Shown: positions 25,716 to 38,100 of the stretch, in pieces
Numbering within the stretch: the first letter of the stretch is position 1
Layout: each line of letters opens with the position of its first letter
DNA from: Vishniacozyma victoriae
Lineage: Eukaryota; Basidiomycota; Tremellomycetes; Tremellales; Bulleribasidiaceae
NCBI GenBank assembly: GCA_017654735.1
Contig: JADPYG010000001.1
Location: 744,001-808,000 of the forward strand
Reading direction: 5' to 3'
Length of the DNA stretch: 64,000 bases
Notes under the pieces: model-generated
Database searches by the model: none
The model's input: only the letters and a program-made list of their open reading frames with translations
Told to the model about the DNA's origin: nothing
Program-made: the position numbers and the translations under genes

Positions 25716-28700
25716 CTATGCTTTAGGCGTCTTTGCCTTTTTCGATTTAGGTTTGGAATCAGATGATTCTTTTCGCTTTTTTGGAGGAGCGATGACGGGC
25801 GGTAGACTGTCGGTTGTTGGTTCGGCCATATCGACATCTTCGGTCATTTCGCCATTCGACCTCTTTTTGCTTTTCTTCGTCGATCCGTTGACATTGGCCT
25901 CTCCCTTAGTCTTGCTGGACTTGTCCTTGCCTGACTTCTCACCCTTGGCAGGCTTGTCGCCCTTAGTAGCCTTGACCTCCCCTTTCCCTCCTTTCGCGAT
26001 GACCGCCCTCAATTGAGCGAGCATGGAAGTAACACTCTTCAAACCTCCCAATCGAGAATCATTGGTTCCCTCGATCACCTTATCCAATCGCTCAAGATCC
26101 CATTCGTGTCCCATCACTTTCGTAGCCCTAGCAAAAGCAAGCATTGGTTTCAAGAAATCCTTCAATTTATCCGCTTTCCACCCTTCATCCTCTTTGGCGC
26201 TTTCCAGAGTAGCATAGAAAGCTTCGATTGCTTGTGGGATCAAAGCCTCCACTTCTTTCTGGTGGGTTTTGGAGATTGTTGGGAGTTGAGGAGCGAGTTG
26301 AGCTAGGAGTTCGTATGCGACCGTTTGTCTGTAAATGTTGATTGCTTTTCCTGGGTTTAAGAATTTGACAAGAGTAGAGTGCAGTGGCCAAGCTCGAATA
26401 GCGTGTCGTTTAAAGTAATCGTTCAAGAAAGTTGCGTGTAATTGAGTAGCCTTGTGAGTCATGTACTCTTCAAGAGTCTTGCTGTATACTTCCACAACCT
26501 CTTTGTCGGAGTTGTTGGCGTCCAATGCCCTAGCGACGAATACTGAACAGATTGAACATAGCGCAGTGAATTCTCCAGAATAGGATTTTCGAGCCAAATC
26601 GTGGATACCTTCCAAAGCTTCCTTGCCTGCCTGGGCGGAGAGGTTGAGAGGTAGGTCTTTTGGTTTGGTGAATCGTGAGCGAATGAGGGAGGAGGCTTTG
26701 TTGGATAGTGCTGCTGCTGCGTTTCCAGAGTTTTTGGTGATGTTGAGCAAGGGGAGGAGGAGCTCAATGACGAGTGGGTTTGTGGGTTGTTTCTTGGCGA
26801 ACACCTCATATAGATCGAGAATACGAGCTTTGAAGTGGATCGATTCGGTTTGGAGGTCTATCTCGTCAGTCTACGTTCAATGTAAAAGTGAGATCAGACT
26901 TACTCTTGTCGACCTTCTTGCCAGAGCTGGCAGTAGCTCGATCTCTGAAAACAGCAGCAAGCTGCTCATCGACCTTCAACATCTGCTCATCATCCCATAC
27001 CTCCCCATCAGACTCGGAATCATCATCACTACTATCCCCATCTCCTTTTGCCTCGACACCCATTCCTGAAACCTGTAATGCTTCGGCCACACGTGCTCGG
27101 AAAGCGGGATCTACATCGCCCATTACTTCGTCGTCCTCTTCTGCGTCTTCTGATTCAGCTTCTGATTCTTCATCTTCGTCGTCGTCGGATGCGGAACCAG
27201 AGTTCATGTCTTCATCGATACCGTCTGCATCTTCTTCGTCGACCTCGACGGATTCTGCGGCGGTGCTTTCGAGTTGCTATTATAAGTATGACTCGGGAGA
27301 AGAGAGCAAGGGACGTACAGCATTGAGATGCTCGATACTGGACTTGGTGAACGCAGACGAGAACAAGCCCGCAACGAGGTTGGCCAAGTTCCTCAAATCA
27401 CTCGAGTTCTTGTCCAGTAGAGCAACCAAAGTATCAAGGACCCTGTCCACAGGCAGACTCTCAGTAGCAGACGAAGAAGAGGGGTCAAGGGAGAACAATT
27501 GCCTGACAGCATTGTTGGTTTCCTTTGCATCAGCTCATGTCCCCTCGACGATGGGGCAAACGTACCTCGAGCAAATCAAGGGCGTCATCTGACTCATCGT
27601 GAGTCTGTAGAATCAAGAAAGCAAGTAAGATCTCGGCCCCGGTGGCCATATCCCCCTTCTCGGTCTTCAACTTGGTAATCTCCCCGATAGTCTTTTGGGC
27701 AGATTGTCGAATTCGTCGAATCTCGTCGTCGGCATCCAAGATCGCTTCGACGTGTTTGGTGTCTTTCTCCAATGTTGAGAGGGTATCGAGCTGACGAGAG
27801 AGCCAGAGTCTGCCGGAAGCATCACATCCTTGTTGGAGTTTGGGTTGGGCTGGTTCGGCTGATTGTCAGTGTACTGATGACGGTGAGGTGAGGGTACTGA
27901 CCTTTGTTAATGGGGACTGTGGCGGTGGTGATCTCGAGAATGCAAGAGAAGAATCGAGCACGACAGACGGCAGCGGTAGCTTCGGAGAGAGGGGGACGGG
28001 CAACAGACTGTAGCTTGATTGTCAGCTTGCTCAGAATGCCGGAGTATTTGGACCTACAGCAACAATGTTACTCTTCTTGTCTGCCTTTTTGGTGTTGAAG
28101 AAACCGTGTACCAACAAGAACTCGAGGACTGATGAGACCCAGTCGTCGCCCTTGGGGACAGAGTTGTTCCTGCAAAGTGCCAAGAGCTGGTCAAGAGCCC
28201 AATGTCTACGGTCCTGGACAGTCTTGATATCCGCACTATCAATCAGCACTCCATCTGCACTTGCGAGAATAAGTGAACGTACCCATTCTTCTCATCTGCT
28301 CCCATGACAACACCCTGCAAGTATGCAACGTACTCCTTGACTCCTTCTGAGCTTAGGTTGCCCATGATAGCCTCTACCAACTTTGTCTTGGTGACCTTGT
28401 CAAAGTCGGGTCTGCCATGTTTACCGACCAACTGCGAGAGTAGAGTGAAACCAACAGTGGGGTTGGATTTGACGGTGACTTGCAGAGCCTGGGCGATCTG
28501 CATAGCGGCTTTGTGTAGGTATCGATCCTGGGCAGAGAGGTTGTTGATCCATGATCGCATGAAATTGGGGGTGAAGATCTGGGGTAGGAGATCGGCAGGT
28601 AGGAGGGGGAGGGACATGAGGATGATTGAGAATCCCCAGTATTTCCTTTCAGACGATGAAGAGTTGTTGAATAGGGATTCTAATCGTCAGCCTAGCCATG

Positions 28701-29931
28701 CGACCGTGTAAGGTGTACATACCGTCAACGACGACACGGAAGAAGTCCTGGAAAGGAGCTTGCTTGGCGGCTGCAGTGCTGGTGGAGGAGAAGTATCGGT
28801 CCAAGATGATGTTCCAGACGAAATGGGGTTGAGGTTTCCATGCACCAGTGGAAGCGATACCAGAGTCCTCCTCGTCATCCTCGACGTCACTACCCTAAAC
28901 AGTCAGCCGATGCTATGCGGTATGCTTGTAAAGCTCACCTTCAAGATAGGAGCCAAAGTCACCAGATTCGAGCTGTGTAGCAAAGGTGTGTGCTTGAATG
29001 TGGGTGCTAGGAGAGTCTTCCAGTCTAGTTTCTAGACTATCAGCCCAAATCCAAAATCTAGATGATAGCACTTACAGGTCGCTTCTGCTCCAATAACAGA
29101 GTCAAGGCGACCTTCTCGCTAGACCATCCACCCTCTGCCTCCCTTCCATATGCCTTGTCGATGACCTCTGTCAATGCCTCCTCGGCCCATGGAGCTTCGG
29201 AAGAAAGTAATCCCTCAACAGCCGAGATGAGGGTATACCATGCACTCTCCTTTAACCAACCCTTCTTCCTTCCCAAGCCAACTAGTTCACCAGTGACGAC
29301 TCTGAAATCGTCGATGTTTGCTGTGGGGACGAAGAGAGCACCAGAGTTTACGATTGCGGTAAGACCAAAAAGGCGTGCGAAGAGGAAGTCTCTGTTTTCT
29401 TGCCCTTTGTTGGCTTTTGAGGTCTGAGATGATCGAAGAAGGAGGGAGATAGCCTGTGCGGGGGATACGGATGATATACGGGCCAAAAGCTGAACGTCAG
29501 TTGGCGTCACAGAGAGTAGGTCATGAACTGACCTCAGTGAGAGCAACAGCGAATCCCAGTCGACTACTATCTCTTGAACTTCCAAGTCCACGGATCAATC
29601 GCTTAACAGCATAGACCACATCATCCGCATTCTCCTTATCAAGAGCTTTGTCCAATGCTTTTGCCTCGCCATCCTGAGGAGCTTCATCCATATCCTCGTC
29701 TCCATCCACTTCTATGCCAGATTCGGCATCACTATCCTCTTCATCATCGTCCTCGTCATCTTTCTCATCATCATCCTCATCCTCTGAGCTATCTTCTTTG
29801 TCTCCTTTCGTCTCGAGGTATGATCGTTGGAAACCTTCGAGGGAAGAGATTAATTCCGCCGATGCGGGAATACGGGTATCTTTGCTCGAACTGGCCAAGT
29901 TCCAGAAGATCGGTAGAATATTGGTCGTCAT
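25716..29931 (-). CDS. POL5: POL5/MYBBP1A-type nucleolar protein
   Basis: Minus-strand gene of at least seven exons for the POL5/MYBBP1A family, armadillo-like helical proteins of the nucleolus needed for rRNA synthesis; despite the yeast name it is not a working DNA polymerase. It starts MTTNILPIFWNLASSSKDTR, then an acidic Asp/Glu block (about residues 48-90), then YAVKRLIRGLGSSRDSSRLG followed by FAVALTE, the conserved family motif. SAWYTLISAVEGLL and LTLLLEQKRP follow. Further helical repeats fill the middle, a second acidic block lies near 26880-27200, and the C-terminus is a Lys-rich nuclear/nucleolar tail ending KAKTPKA. The first junction was checked (VALTE then LLARISS). MSH3 ends 57 bp away on the other strand. 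Confidence 0.85.
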
Positions 29932-31295
29932 GTTGCTTATGGTTCCGTGCCGTTGACGAGGTATGGAACTGTGAAGCGTTAGAAGACTAAGATAGAGGGT
30001 ATACTAATGAGTGTAGGTCAAGGTGCTCAGCTCAATTCATACGGTTGAACTTTTTCTGTAAGTGGGACTCCACATTCCGGATACAATGACGTGTTATTCT
30101 AAATTGAATCGTGAATAATGCAGGCACAGTCGCGCCAGATCCCGGATTTCAGCGGAATAACAAGCATGAATTCTCTGGAACGATGCAGATGGGCGATGCT
30201 GACAATCGAGCAAGCGCTTCACTGCATGATCGCATAGCGCGGAATTGAAAGAGGTATATGTCCCCGGCCGTGAATCGGATATCCGCTTGAGTGGCTTTGA
30301 AGGAATTACAAACCGGGAGCTGGATTTTGGTAAAGATGATTAGCTTGAGTGACGCGACTGATCACCGGCAAATCGGAGTGGGACTTCAATTGTTGTTGAC
30401 AAGACACCGGAAACACCGACCAGGGGATACCATCCATTGAGTCGGACGAGACCATGACGAGCCGCGCAATAACAGAACATCATTTGAACTTCCCATGCCC
30501 AGCCACATGACGCGTACCAACATCTCGGCATATTGACTGCCATTCATTCACTGGATTCATCATTAGCTAGATGAGGCAATGTCGAGACGGCAAAGCAATA
30601 ACAAAACAAGATAAATATCCTCGTGACGTCAGAACATCGTCATTCAGGTCCGGACGACGTGTTGTTTATCGAACAGCCAAGATGTGTCAACATTCGGGTC
30701 ATGTCCGGGTTTGGAAATGCCAGGCTCGAGTAGGCAAAACCAGTGCCGAGTGGTATGATAGGAGTATCAAAGAACAGTACAGAGATCAGACCTATCTCTC
30801 TTCGAGAGACAGATGGTAGATAGGCGACTGGTCAGGAAGGATGCAGATCAAAATACGCCCGACTTCTGTGTCCGCCACACGAGCTTCCGGATGCTTCGGA
30901 GTGAGATGCAAGCCATGGCTTGGATTAGAGAGATCAGGGACTTCCGACTTGCCGATCAGTTCCTCATATAGAGTTTGGCCTGGGCATGGTGGCGTATCTC
31001 AATTTCCGGCGCTGCTGGCGGCGTACATCCTCGAGCGAGCAGGACGGACATAGATTTGAGTAGGTTAAGACGCACACACGAGAGGCGGGACTCCTTGCTT
31101 CGTTCGCAAGGGAGGTCAGAGCGTCGATGGCGCGTGCACCTAGCTGTATGCATGAGGATCTGGTAGTCAAGGAGTTGAAACTTGACGACAGAAGAAGGGG
31201 GTTATCTAGTTGAATGACAAAATGTGTCCCTGAGTTAAAAGGGAAGGAAAAAGAAAGCAGGCGCGTCCGAAGTTGAATGAACCCTTGTGAAATGA
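29932..31295. other. intergenic region POL5-CDC25, distal part
   Basis: About 1.4 kb without a supported gene. It begins with the POL5 promoter. The short frames here on both strands lack splice partners and recognisable products. The part after about 31290 changes to CT-rich leader-like sequence. Confidence 0.5.
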
Positions 31296-32222
31296 ACCAT
31301 CCGATAGTACATTCTTATATACCCTTTGCTCATATCCCATACCTACTCGCTACACGCTCCTTGCTACTACTTTTGCTCAGCTTCGTCATCCACTCAGGAC
31401 AATTGCATCTTGCTGCAAATCACATTCCCTTTCTAGGCTCCCGCTTCACATCTTCGGAACATCGACCAAATCGCTTCCCTTGATCTACTACTCGCTCGAG
31501 AGCCGACTTGCAATCCTGCTTGCCCTGTCAGCAAGGCGATCCCTACCAAGCCTTGCCCGCCTCTGTCTAGCTCGACGCTACAGAACAGGTGTGACGTCGG
31601 AGAAAGTACCGGATCAGTCAAACTGTAACTCAATCCTAGGTCCCTCATTACACCATCCCACACGCGACTGATCTTTCAGAACGTCACTTGCCGAACTAGG
31701 TACTAGGATACTCCTTTTTGTCATCAGTCTGTCGTCGCAGGACTGGCTTTCGCTATCAATTCACCCTCATTCCGACTCCGACAATCAACTTCAACCACAG
31801 TCACGCAGTGGTCGTTCAACCCTTCCTTTCCCTCAACCCTGCAACCCCACTAGCCAATCCGGCATCACTTTCTTTAACGACAATACTCCGTCTCCGCCCG
31901 ACCACTATACCATTACTGCTCTCTCGCACCATACCTGCTTCAACTGCACTGTCGTTCCCGGATACTACTTTCTCTAAAGAATCAACTACATCTGAACAAG
32001 GTCGACCTCCCGACAACCCCAATTAGCGACTACATCACATCACCTAAGGCATTGCTCTCGGTGGATTCAGGGATTGTTGAACTAAAAGGATTGGTTCTAT
32101 TGTACGTTCATCCACTATCCACTCTCTACCACCTCCTCCCAACATGGGCTATCACTTCAAGGACGAATGGCTGATCGGTAGTCGAACCTATCAAACCTCC
32201 AAATTCAATATTCACCTATACA
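31296..32222 (+). promoter_or_regulatory. long ATG-free CDC25 5' leader with predicted 5'UTR intron
   Basis: From the ATG at about 31292 to the one at 32144 there is no ATG on the plus strand, roughly 850 nt, where about 13 would be expected by chance. The tract is CT-rich, like fungal leaders. A TATATA element lies near 31315. The next two ATGs (32144 and 32167) sit inside a predicted 80-nt intron, 32102-32181, with donor GTACGT and a CTGAT branch site before the acceptor GGTAG. After splicing, the first ATG is the CDC25 start at 32223. I infer a long 5'UTR kept free of upstream starts; the transcription start itself cannot be seen. Confidence 0.6.
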
Positions 32223-34585
32223 ATGAACATGATGGACTCGCTATCATCTTCTCCTCTGGCGGAGAGCTTCACTATCCCCGCTTTCCCCTCTTCCCCGCCC
32301 TCGCCCACCGGCACCGACACCGACTTTCCCATCGAAGTCGACCGCTCATTCAACTCGTCCATGACAATCAGTGATGAGGGCATGTCCATCACCTCACCTA
32401 CCCCTGGTGGTCAGGCATCACTTTTTGCTGAAAAGTTCTCGCCCGTCCGAAGTAAAATCTCCATGTCTACATGCGGCTTCCTCTCCCCGGCACCCGCTGG
32501 ACCTATGTTCAAGGGCCGACCAACACGACCAGACCTCTCCCCCATTCAACAGCAACGAGGTCCGCAACATACAGCTCCTACCTTCCACTCCACCAAGCGA
32601 GCATTCGGATCAGAATGGTCTTCGAACGCCCCCAAGGTTCCTGCAGGATTCATGTCGAAGAACAAGGGCATGATGGCACCTCCTGCTGTACCAGAAGGAA
32701 AACCTGGGAAGTCAAGATCCCCTCTGCCTAGTGGCTGGGCTGTACCCAAACAAAGCCAGGAAAATAGGGTGCGGATGATGGCCCCTTCGCTATATCGAAG
32801 CGAGGTAAGCTACACCGTCTCGGCACCAGGTAGGCTCTGAACTGACCACCAGACCGAACCTGTACTTTCTCCCAAGGCAAGGATCGCTACAAGCGATGCT
32901 ATGGACGTCGACTCCCCGGCGTTCGGTCCACGAGCTACGGGCGTTCCCCAATCACCCTGTACTTCCCTCGCTGGATCGATCGATGGATCCCCAGGATTGG
33001 GCTCATTCTTTGTCGACTCGCCAGCTCCACCTTCGGCTCTCCCTCCATCCAAGCGTAGAAGTATCGTTGACGGCTCGCCATCATCCTCCTCTGGATCACC
33101 TATCGCAAAGCGATCATCTCTCGGTAGAGCTTCCGAGAAGGTTGCCTCGACCTCCGCACTGCTGTTTCCTCGTCCCACCACCATGGGAAACCGTCGACCT
33201 CAACCCTACAACCGTCGGCCTCTGCTATCAGCTGTGCAGCCTGGTCCACCCGTCAGGTCAGACACTGTCGCTTCTGCTTTCCCCATCTTGCAACGACCTG
33301 CAACGGGACTCGGCACCTTTCCTCGTGGTGCACCTGCACCCATGCGTCGAGCTCAGTCCGTATGCGATCAGCCAAAGATGATGGACACGAGTATGAGCGA
33401 GGACGAGAGCGAATTCGAGGCTTCGCCGTCAGTCGAGTATGCTAGACGGACTGGATCGCGAGTTGTTCCTCGAGTCGATGGCTCGCCTGGATTCAAACCC
33501 ATGCGATCTTCTTTGGCTGTCTCGATGGAAATGTCGGCAAGTCCTAGTGGTAAAAGCAAGAAGGCCAGTCCCTATGGTTCAGGAGGTCTCCCAGGCTTTG
33601 GCGATAACGAGATGGATGGCAAGATCTTGCCATGCTACAAAGTCAAGGAGGATGGTTTGGTCAGGGTCGCTCCCGAAACTGTATGTGATCTACTTGCCGG
33701 CAAATACAACTCGAAAATCAAGCGATATCACATTATCGACTGCCGATTCGAGTACGAGTACGAAGGAGGTCATATCGAGAATGCTATTCATGTCAAGGAG
33801 ATGGGTACCCTCGACTCCTTGCTGCTATCAGCATCATCTGGTGTCCATGCTGGAGGCGAGGCGCTGCCTCAGCCTAGTAGAAGTGGGGAGCTGGGTGATG
33901 GTGAACAGGTCGTCTTGATCTTTCACTGCGAATTCAGCGCCAAGCGTGCACCTACCTTGTATGTCATCTCCTAATTCCGCTACGAGTGGAGCTGATAATC
34001 AGTGCCAAACATCTTCGATCGCGAGACCGAACCATGAATAGCGCTTCATACCCTAAAATATTCTATCCCGAGGTCTACATCCTCGAAGGCGGATATTGTG
34101 GCTTTTACAAGAGCCAACCTGTACGTACCCTCTTCTTCATCTACATGATGAATGCTGATATCTAGTCTCGCTGCAACCCATGCGGCTATACACCTATGGA
34201 CGATCCCAAACACTTTGCCAGACGTGACACCGAATTGCACACTTTCCGAAACTTTGGTCGAACCAAATCCTTCACCTATGGCGAGACCGCTGGAGGAGGT
34301 CCTGCTTGTCCACCTCTGGCTTTCGCTGCCGCATCCGCAGCAGTCGGTCGACGAGCCAATCAAATGGTCGCTGCTGGTACCATCACCGAGGAGGAGCACG
34401 ACGATCAAGAGCACTCTTCCACCAATGAGGGTGATTCGAGCGTCGAAATCGATGCCAGCCCATCTCTCAGGGTCGCTTCTATGCCTCAAGCGCCCATCTT
34501 CGGATCTGCCAGACCCCGAACACTAGGTCGAATGGGATTCCAAAGAAACGCTTCATACGCCGGTTTCGGCGGTCCAGTCCGATAA
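32223..34585 (+). CDS. CDC25: CDC25/Mih1-type mitotic inducer phosphatase
   Basis: Dual-specificity phosphatase that activates Cdk1 by removing inhibitory Thr/Tyr phosphates at G2/M. Four exons (32223-32804, 32853-33958, 34003-34120, 34166-34585) give 741 residues. The catalytic rhodanese-like domain lies at about residues 460-640: YHIIDCRFEYEYEGGHIENA, then the HCX5R loop FHCEFSAKRAPT with Cys nucleophile and Arg, followed by FYPEVYILEGGYCGFY. This FEYEYEGGHI / HCEFSxxR pair is specific to Cdc25. The N-terminal 440 residues are Ser/Pro-rich with many SP and TP sites, as expected for a regulatory region phosphorylated by cell-cycle kinases. The last 70 residues are disordered and rich in Arg and Ser. 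It is larger than yeast Mih1 (554) and S. pombe Cdc25 (596). Confidence 0.95.
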
Positions 34586-35180
34586 CAATCTTCAAATTTT
34601 CCTTTCTATTTCTTATTCAACGATTTTCACACACGACCCCTGTAGCCTAATCGACTCCGACAAATGTTTAATGATCTCTCTTTCCGCTTTCCTCTGTGGA
34701 CACTGTTTTACTCTTTTTCTCTTTTGGTTGTTCATATACGAAAGCGCTTCTAGATTCTCTACAGATCTAGATCGTACAACTGTAGCCTATATTAAACTTT
34801 GGTCCGCTTGTCATTCCTGGTAGACTTGGTACTCGTACTCGTGCCCTGCATATTGCATGTCTTTGCATTGCATATTTGTGTCATGCATTTCAATGCCCTT
34901 TTCAATACATGTGAGAAAGTAGCTGAGTTCTGGTACTCGTCCAAGGACTTTCACTCGGGTACGATCGATCTCAAGCTCGTCGATTCACTAGGAGCTTCGA
35001 CACACGATCTTGGATGTGGGAGTCTCAATGGTGGGGAATTCACTAGGTGGCGAATTCGCCGATCATGATTTGGCATCTCAACTCTGATCTCTCCAGGCAA
35101 CTATCGGGGCCAATGTAGATGGCCGGCAGGTCACATCCGAATTCATAGAGAATGATGCTTCTTCTGGGCGGAAACACGGC
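34586..35180. other. intergenic region, CDC25 3' side
   Basis: About 600 bp. The first 220 bp are T-rich and probably hold the CDC25 3'UTR and poly(A) site. I see no gene; the 89-codon frame at 34799 starts without ATG support and resembles nothing. Confidence 0.5.
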
Positions 35181-35325
35181 CGAAGCGCTGGGTGTTGACC
35201 GATGTTTCGCGGGAAGCTAAGGTTCAGAGGTGGGATCTTGACTTATTTTGAGTGACCCTTCTGACAGGATGTTTGGTTGTTTCAGTGTCTCGGGAGTCGA
35301 ATGCAAACATGTATAAGTACATCGA
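35181..35325 (+). promoter_or_regulatory. conserved promoter block, copy 1
   Basis: One of three related blocks, each ending about 80-100 bp before an array gene. Order of shared elements: GAAGCGCTGG, then CGCGGGAAGCTAAGG (about 35208-35222), a degenerate spacer, then a near-identical 45-bp core beginning GACCCTTCTGA and containing GGATGTTTGGTTGTTT and TGTCTCGGGAGT, then a TATA-like GTATAAG at 35311. The TTTCGCGGGAA sequence looks like an E2F/MBF-type site. Confidence 0.65.
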
Positions 35326-35403
35326 CATGTAGGATCACTTATTGCTTTCTTACACATACATATCTATTACTTTCACCTAACTATAGTACTTATATAACAA
35401 ATC

Positions 35404-36254
35404 ATGGTATCGACTTGCGGAGATAGCGAATATCTGGCTGATCTTGATGAACTTGTCATTGGGGACGGCTGTATCAACATTCCGGTGAAAGGCTTCCAGC
35501 TGGCGCTGAAAGTGGAGCTAGACAGGGAGAGGGTAGCAAGGTGGGCTGAGGACGTGGTGATTGGTATCGAGGTGAGTGCAATCGCAGACTTTTGAGGTGA
35601 GAGCTGACGCCATAGGACGCGTATGGTGCCGATCTAGATAGACTCATAGATATGGAGTGGGCGAGGGTCATGAGGGAGCAGTCTCAAGGAGCCAGGATCA
35701 AGGCAGCAACCCTCATTGACCTTGAGGAGCAGGCTCTTCAGGCTGCGGAAGCTGAGATTCGAAGGTTCGAGAATAAGGGCGCCGTCCTGGCCAGGTCTCA
35801 AAGGCAGAAATCCATATCTTGGCAAGCGGTACGTTTCGTCTGGTATCAGACCTATTATACTGCTAATCCAGACTAGGAAGCGCAATGCTGCATCAGGTTG
35901 ATGGATCAGACCCCGGACGATGACCCTCTCACCCTGATGGTGATATTGAATTACATCGAAATCAATTTTGCCAGACAATCAAGCGTCATCGAGGTCAAAC
36001 AACAATCTCTGATTCTCGAGAACCTACTCGGTCTCATTATCAACCACAAATGGAGGGGGTCACGACGAGAGGTCAGAAGCAGTATCATTGATCTTCTAAG
36101 GGCTTGGGGTCCAGAGCTATCGAGGGATATCTGGGATGTTGTTTTGGCTCGATCAATGAAGTTTGGGAGGCCTATGATGTGTCATGACTCGGAATTCGAG
36201 AAATGCTTGGGACCGATCAGTATGAAGATCGACGTATACTACTTGCTTGCATAG
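35404..36254 (+). CDS. array gene 1, unknown tremellomycete-type family
   Basis: Three exons (35404-35571, 35616-35828, 35877-36254) give 252 residues. I recognise no domain. It is the most diverged of three tandem paralogs. Shared with the other two are both intron phases (0, 0), a charged helical middle exon likely to form coiled coil (RIKAATLIDLEEQALQAAEA), and the C-terminal motif here reading LLRAWGPELSRDIWDVVL. The N-terminal exon is acidic and differs from those of copies 2 and 3, and the ERGPR motif of those copies is missing. No signal peptide or membrane segment is seen. The frame continues to CLGPISMKIDVYYLLA past the shared region. The function is unknown; the conserved promoter block upstream suggests co-regulation with its paralogs. 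Confidence 0.7.
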
Positions 36255-36410
36255 ATGGTTTCGTTGTTCCGTGAAGTATACCTGATAGAGACGGTAGATG
36301 ATGTAAGATCCCCTGATGAGTTGACTTCTGCTTTTCAACCGACCTTTACGCCACCTCAGACAGGTCATGACTGATCTCACTGAGCAACGTCTGCACAGGA
36401 GTAAAAAGTT

Positions 36411-36545
36411 GAAGTGCTAAAGCTCACCGATGTCTTGCGGGAAGTTAAGGTTAAAGGTGGATCTCGATCCATTTTGCATGATCCTTCTGATGGGATATTT
36501 GGTTGTCTTGATGTCTCGGGAGTTTAAGTATATCATATATCACCG
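36411..36545 (+). promoter_or_regulatory. conserved promoter block, copy 2
   Basis: Second copy: GAAGTGCTAA at 36411, TTGCGGGAAGTTAAGG near 36435, then the core with GATCCTTCTGATGGGATATT, TTGGTTGTCTTGATG and TCTCGGGAGT, and an AT-rich TATCATATATC at about 36532. It ends about 80 bp before the ATG of array gene 2. Confidence 0.65.
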
Positions 36546-36623
36546 CTCACTTTGGCAAATCAGACTACCTTTCTCTCGTCTACTTACTACTACACATACT
36601 TAGAGAGAGTCTACATTACAATC

Positions 36624-37411
36624 ATGGAGCCAGAGAAAGGAAAGAAAGCCACTAAGCCCACCATCATGGCTGACCTCAATACCCGGATGACTGCGTTAGA
36701 AGCAAGGATGGAGATCAGGCAGGTATGTGCTCCATGGCATGCCTGTTTCATTCACAACAAGATTCGAGCGCTGATGTACTTCTCAGCAGAGCCTCGACGA
36801 GGTCAAAGCTTCGATGGACCGACTCGGGCAGAGCATAGATGAAGTCAGGCGGGACATGGATTATCTGCACAGGTGGAATAGATACGATGTCCTGTACAAA
36901 CGTGCCGAGACGCTTCGAGCTGTCAGAGACGAGATTGAAGGGAGAGAGTCGGACGCTGAAGCTATGGTAGCGGCATACAAGCAGGTGAGTCGGGATCTGA
37001 TCGATTGGCGACATATGTGACGGCACTGATGATGACCAGAAAGTCATCGACGTCCAATGGGCGCTTGCCGAACGAGGACCTAGGGTCGAAGAGCTTCTCT
37101 CCAACCCACTCGCCCGAGACGCCTTCAGTCCCCAGAACGTGGCTTTGATGTTTGGTGCACTCGACAGAGATCCGAAGCATGTCAAAGCCCAAATCTTGTC
37201 GGACGTTCTGAAATTGGAGAGAGCTCAAATTGCAAACGGAGCTGGAGCTGGGGGATCTGAAGTTGAGGCGACTCGAGTCATCAGGGAGTTGTTGGAATTC
37301 TGGGGTCCGGCGCGGGCGCGATTATACTGGGACACAATCGTTGGAACACCCTTGGACTTTTCCCCCGTCAGTGAGGATCAAGTAGTCAGATTTGGTGATC
37401 TATTGGGTTGA
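36624..37411 (+). CDS. array gene 2, unknown family
   Basis: Three exons (36624-36722, 36787-36984, 37040-37411) give 222 residues. The N-terminus is Lys-rich (MEPEKGKKATKPT), followed by heptad-like helical sequence (QSLDEVKASMDRLGQSIDEV). Exon 3 holds the family core: QWALAERGPRVEELLSNP, LMFGALDRDPKHVKAQILSD, VIRELLEFWGPARARLYWD and near the end FSPVSEDQVVRFGDLL. By eye, the first 65 residues of exon 3 are about 63% identical to those of array gene 3. Intron positions and phases match those of both other copies. No known domain, signal peptide or membrane helix was found. A small nuclear or cytosolic helical protein is all that can be inferred. Confidence 0.72.
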
Positions 37412-37880
37412 GCGGCATCCTGTCACGATTCACTCGGGTATGAACGGACGATCAGGTCTGGCAAGTAGATCAGACGTCAGAACCCCTTTACATGCCAAGC
37501 TGTACCGCCGACGTCCTGGCAAATGACCCAATATCAGATGCTGACTGATCCCGTTATAAGGTCGGATAATGACACTAGAAGTGTTGACCCTTTTGGACAG
37601 CACTGTGTCATGATCGTGCACGCTGGCATACACAGACTACCAGTCTACTTTGCAGGATTGCTTGTGTTAAGCTTTCTGGGTTATGATTGATAGGTGTCAT
37701 TTGTTTTTTTATAGGTTGGTGGATAACAAGCTGTACAGCCCAACGTCCCATTGGAATTGGGTGGCAGACTCGCGAAACCTGGAATCGCTACAGACTTTAG
37801 AGTTGCTGTACACAGATGGTAGGGAGGTCACGACCAAATTTGTAGAACAAAACAGTTCCTCTGGGTGACATTTGAGCACC

Positions 37881-38025
37881 GGAGTGCTGGAGTTCGGTTG
37901 GAGCCTTGCGGGAAGGGTAAGGCTTAGATCTGAGATCTCGACTGGTGTTGCATGACCCTTCTGATGGGATGTTTGGTTGTTTTGATGTCTCGGGAGTCTA
38001 CATACATCATATATAAGCTCTGACT
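37881..38025 (+). promoter_or_regulatory. conserved promoter block, copy 3
   Basis: Third copy: GGAGTGCTGG at 37881, CTTGCGGGAAGGGTAAGG near 37904, then the core CATGACCCTTCTGATGGGAT with GTTTGGTTGTTTTGATGTCT and CGGGAGT, and a clear TATA-like ATATAAG at 38011. It ends about 75 bp before the ATG of array gene 3. Confidence 0.65.
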
Positions 38026-38100
38026 TCTGCCTCACCGTGGAGCTTTCATTATATACCTAAGTACTCCTCTCTCCACTTATCCTACAACCTCAACGAAACA

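Noticed and set aside
32144..32374. Frame starting at the ATG at 32144, as a uORF or alternative CDC25 start
   Set aside because: It lies within the predicted 5'UTR intron and out of the CDC25 frame; it would matter only if the intron is retained.
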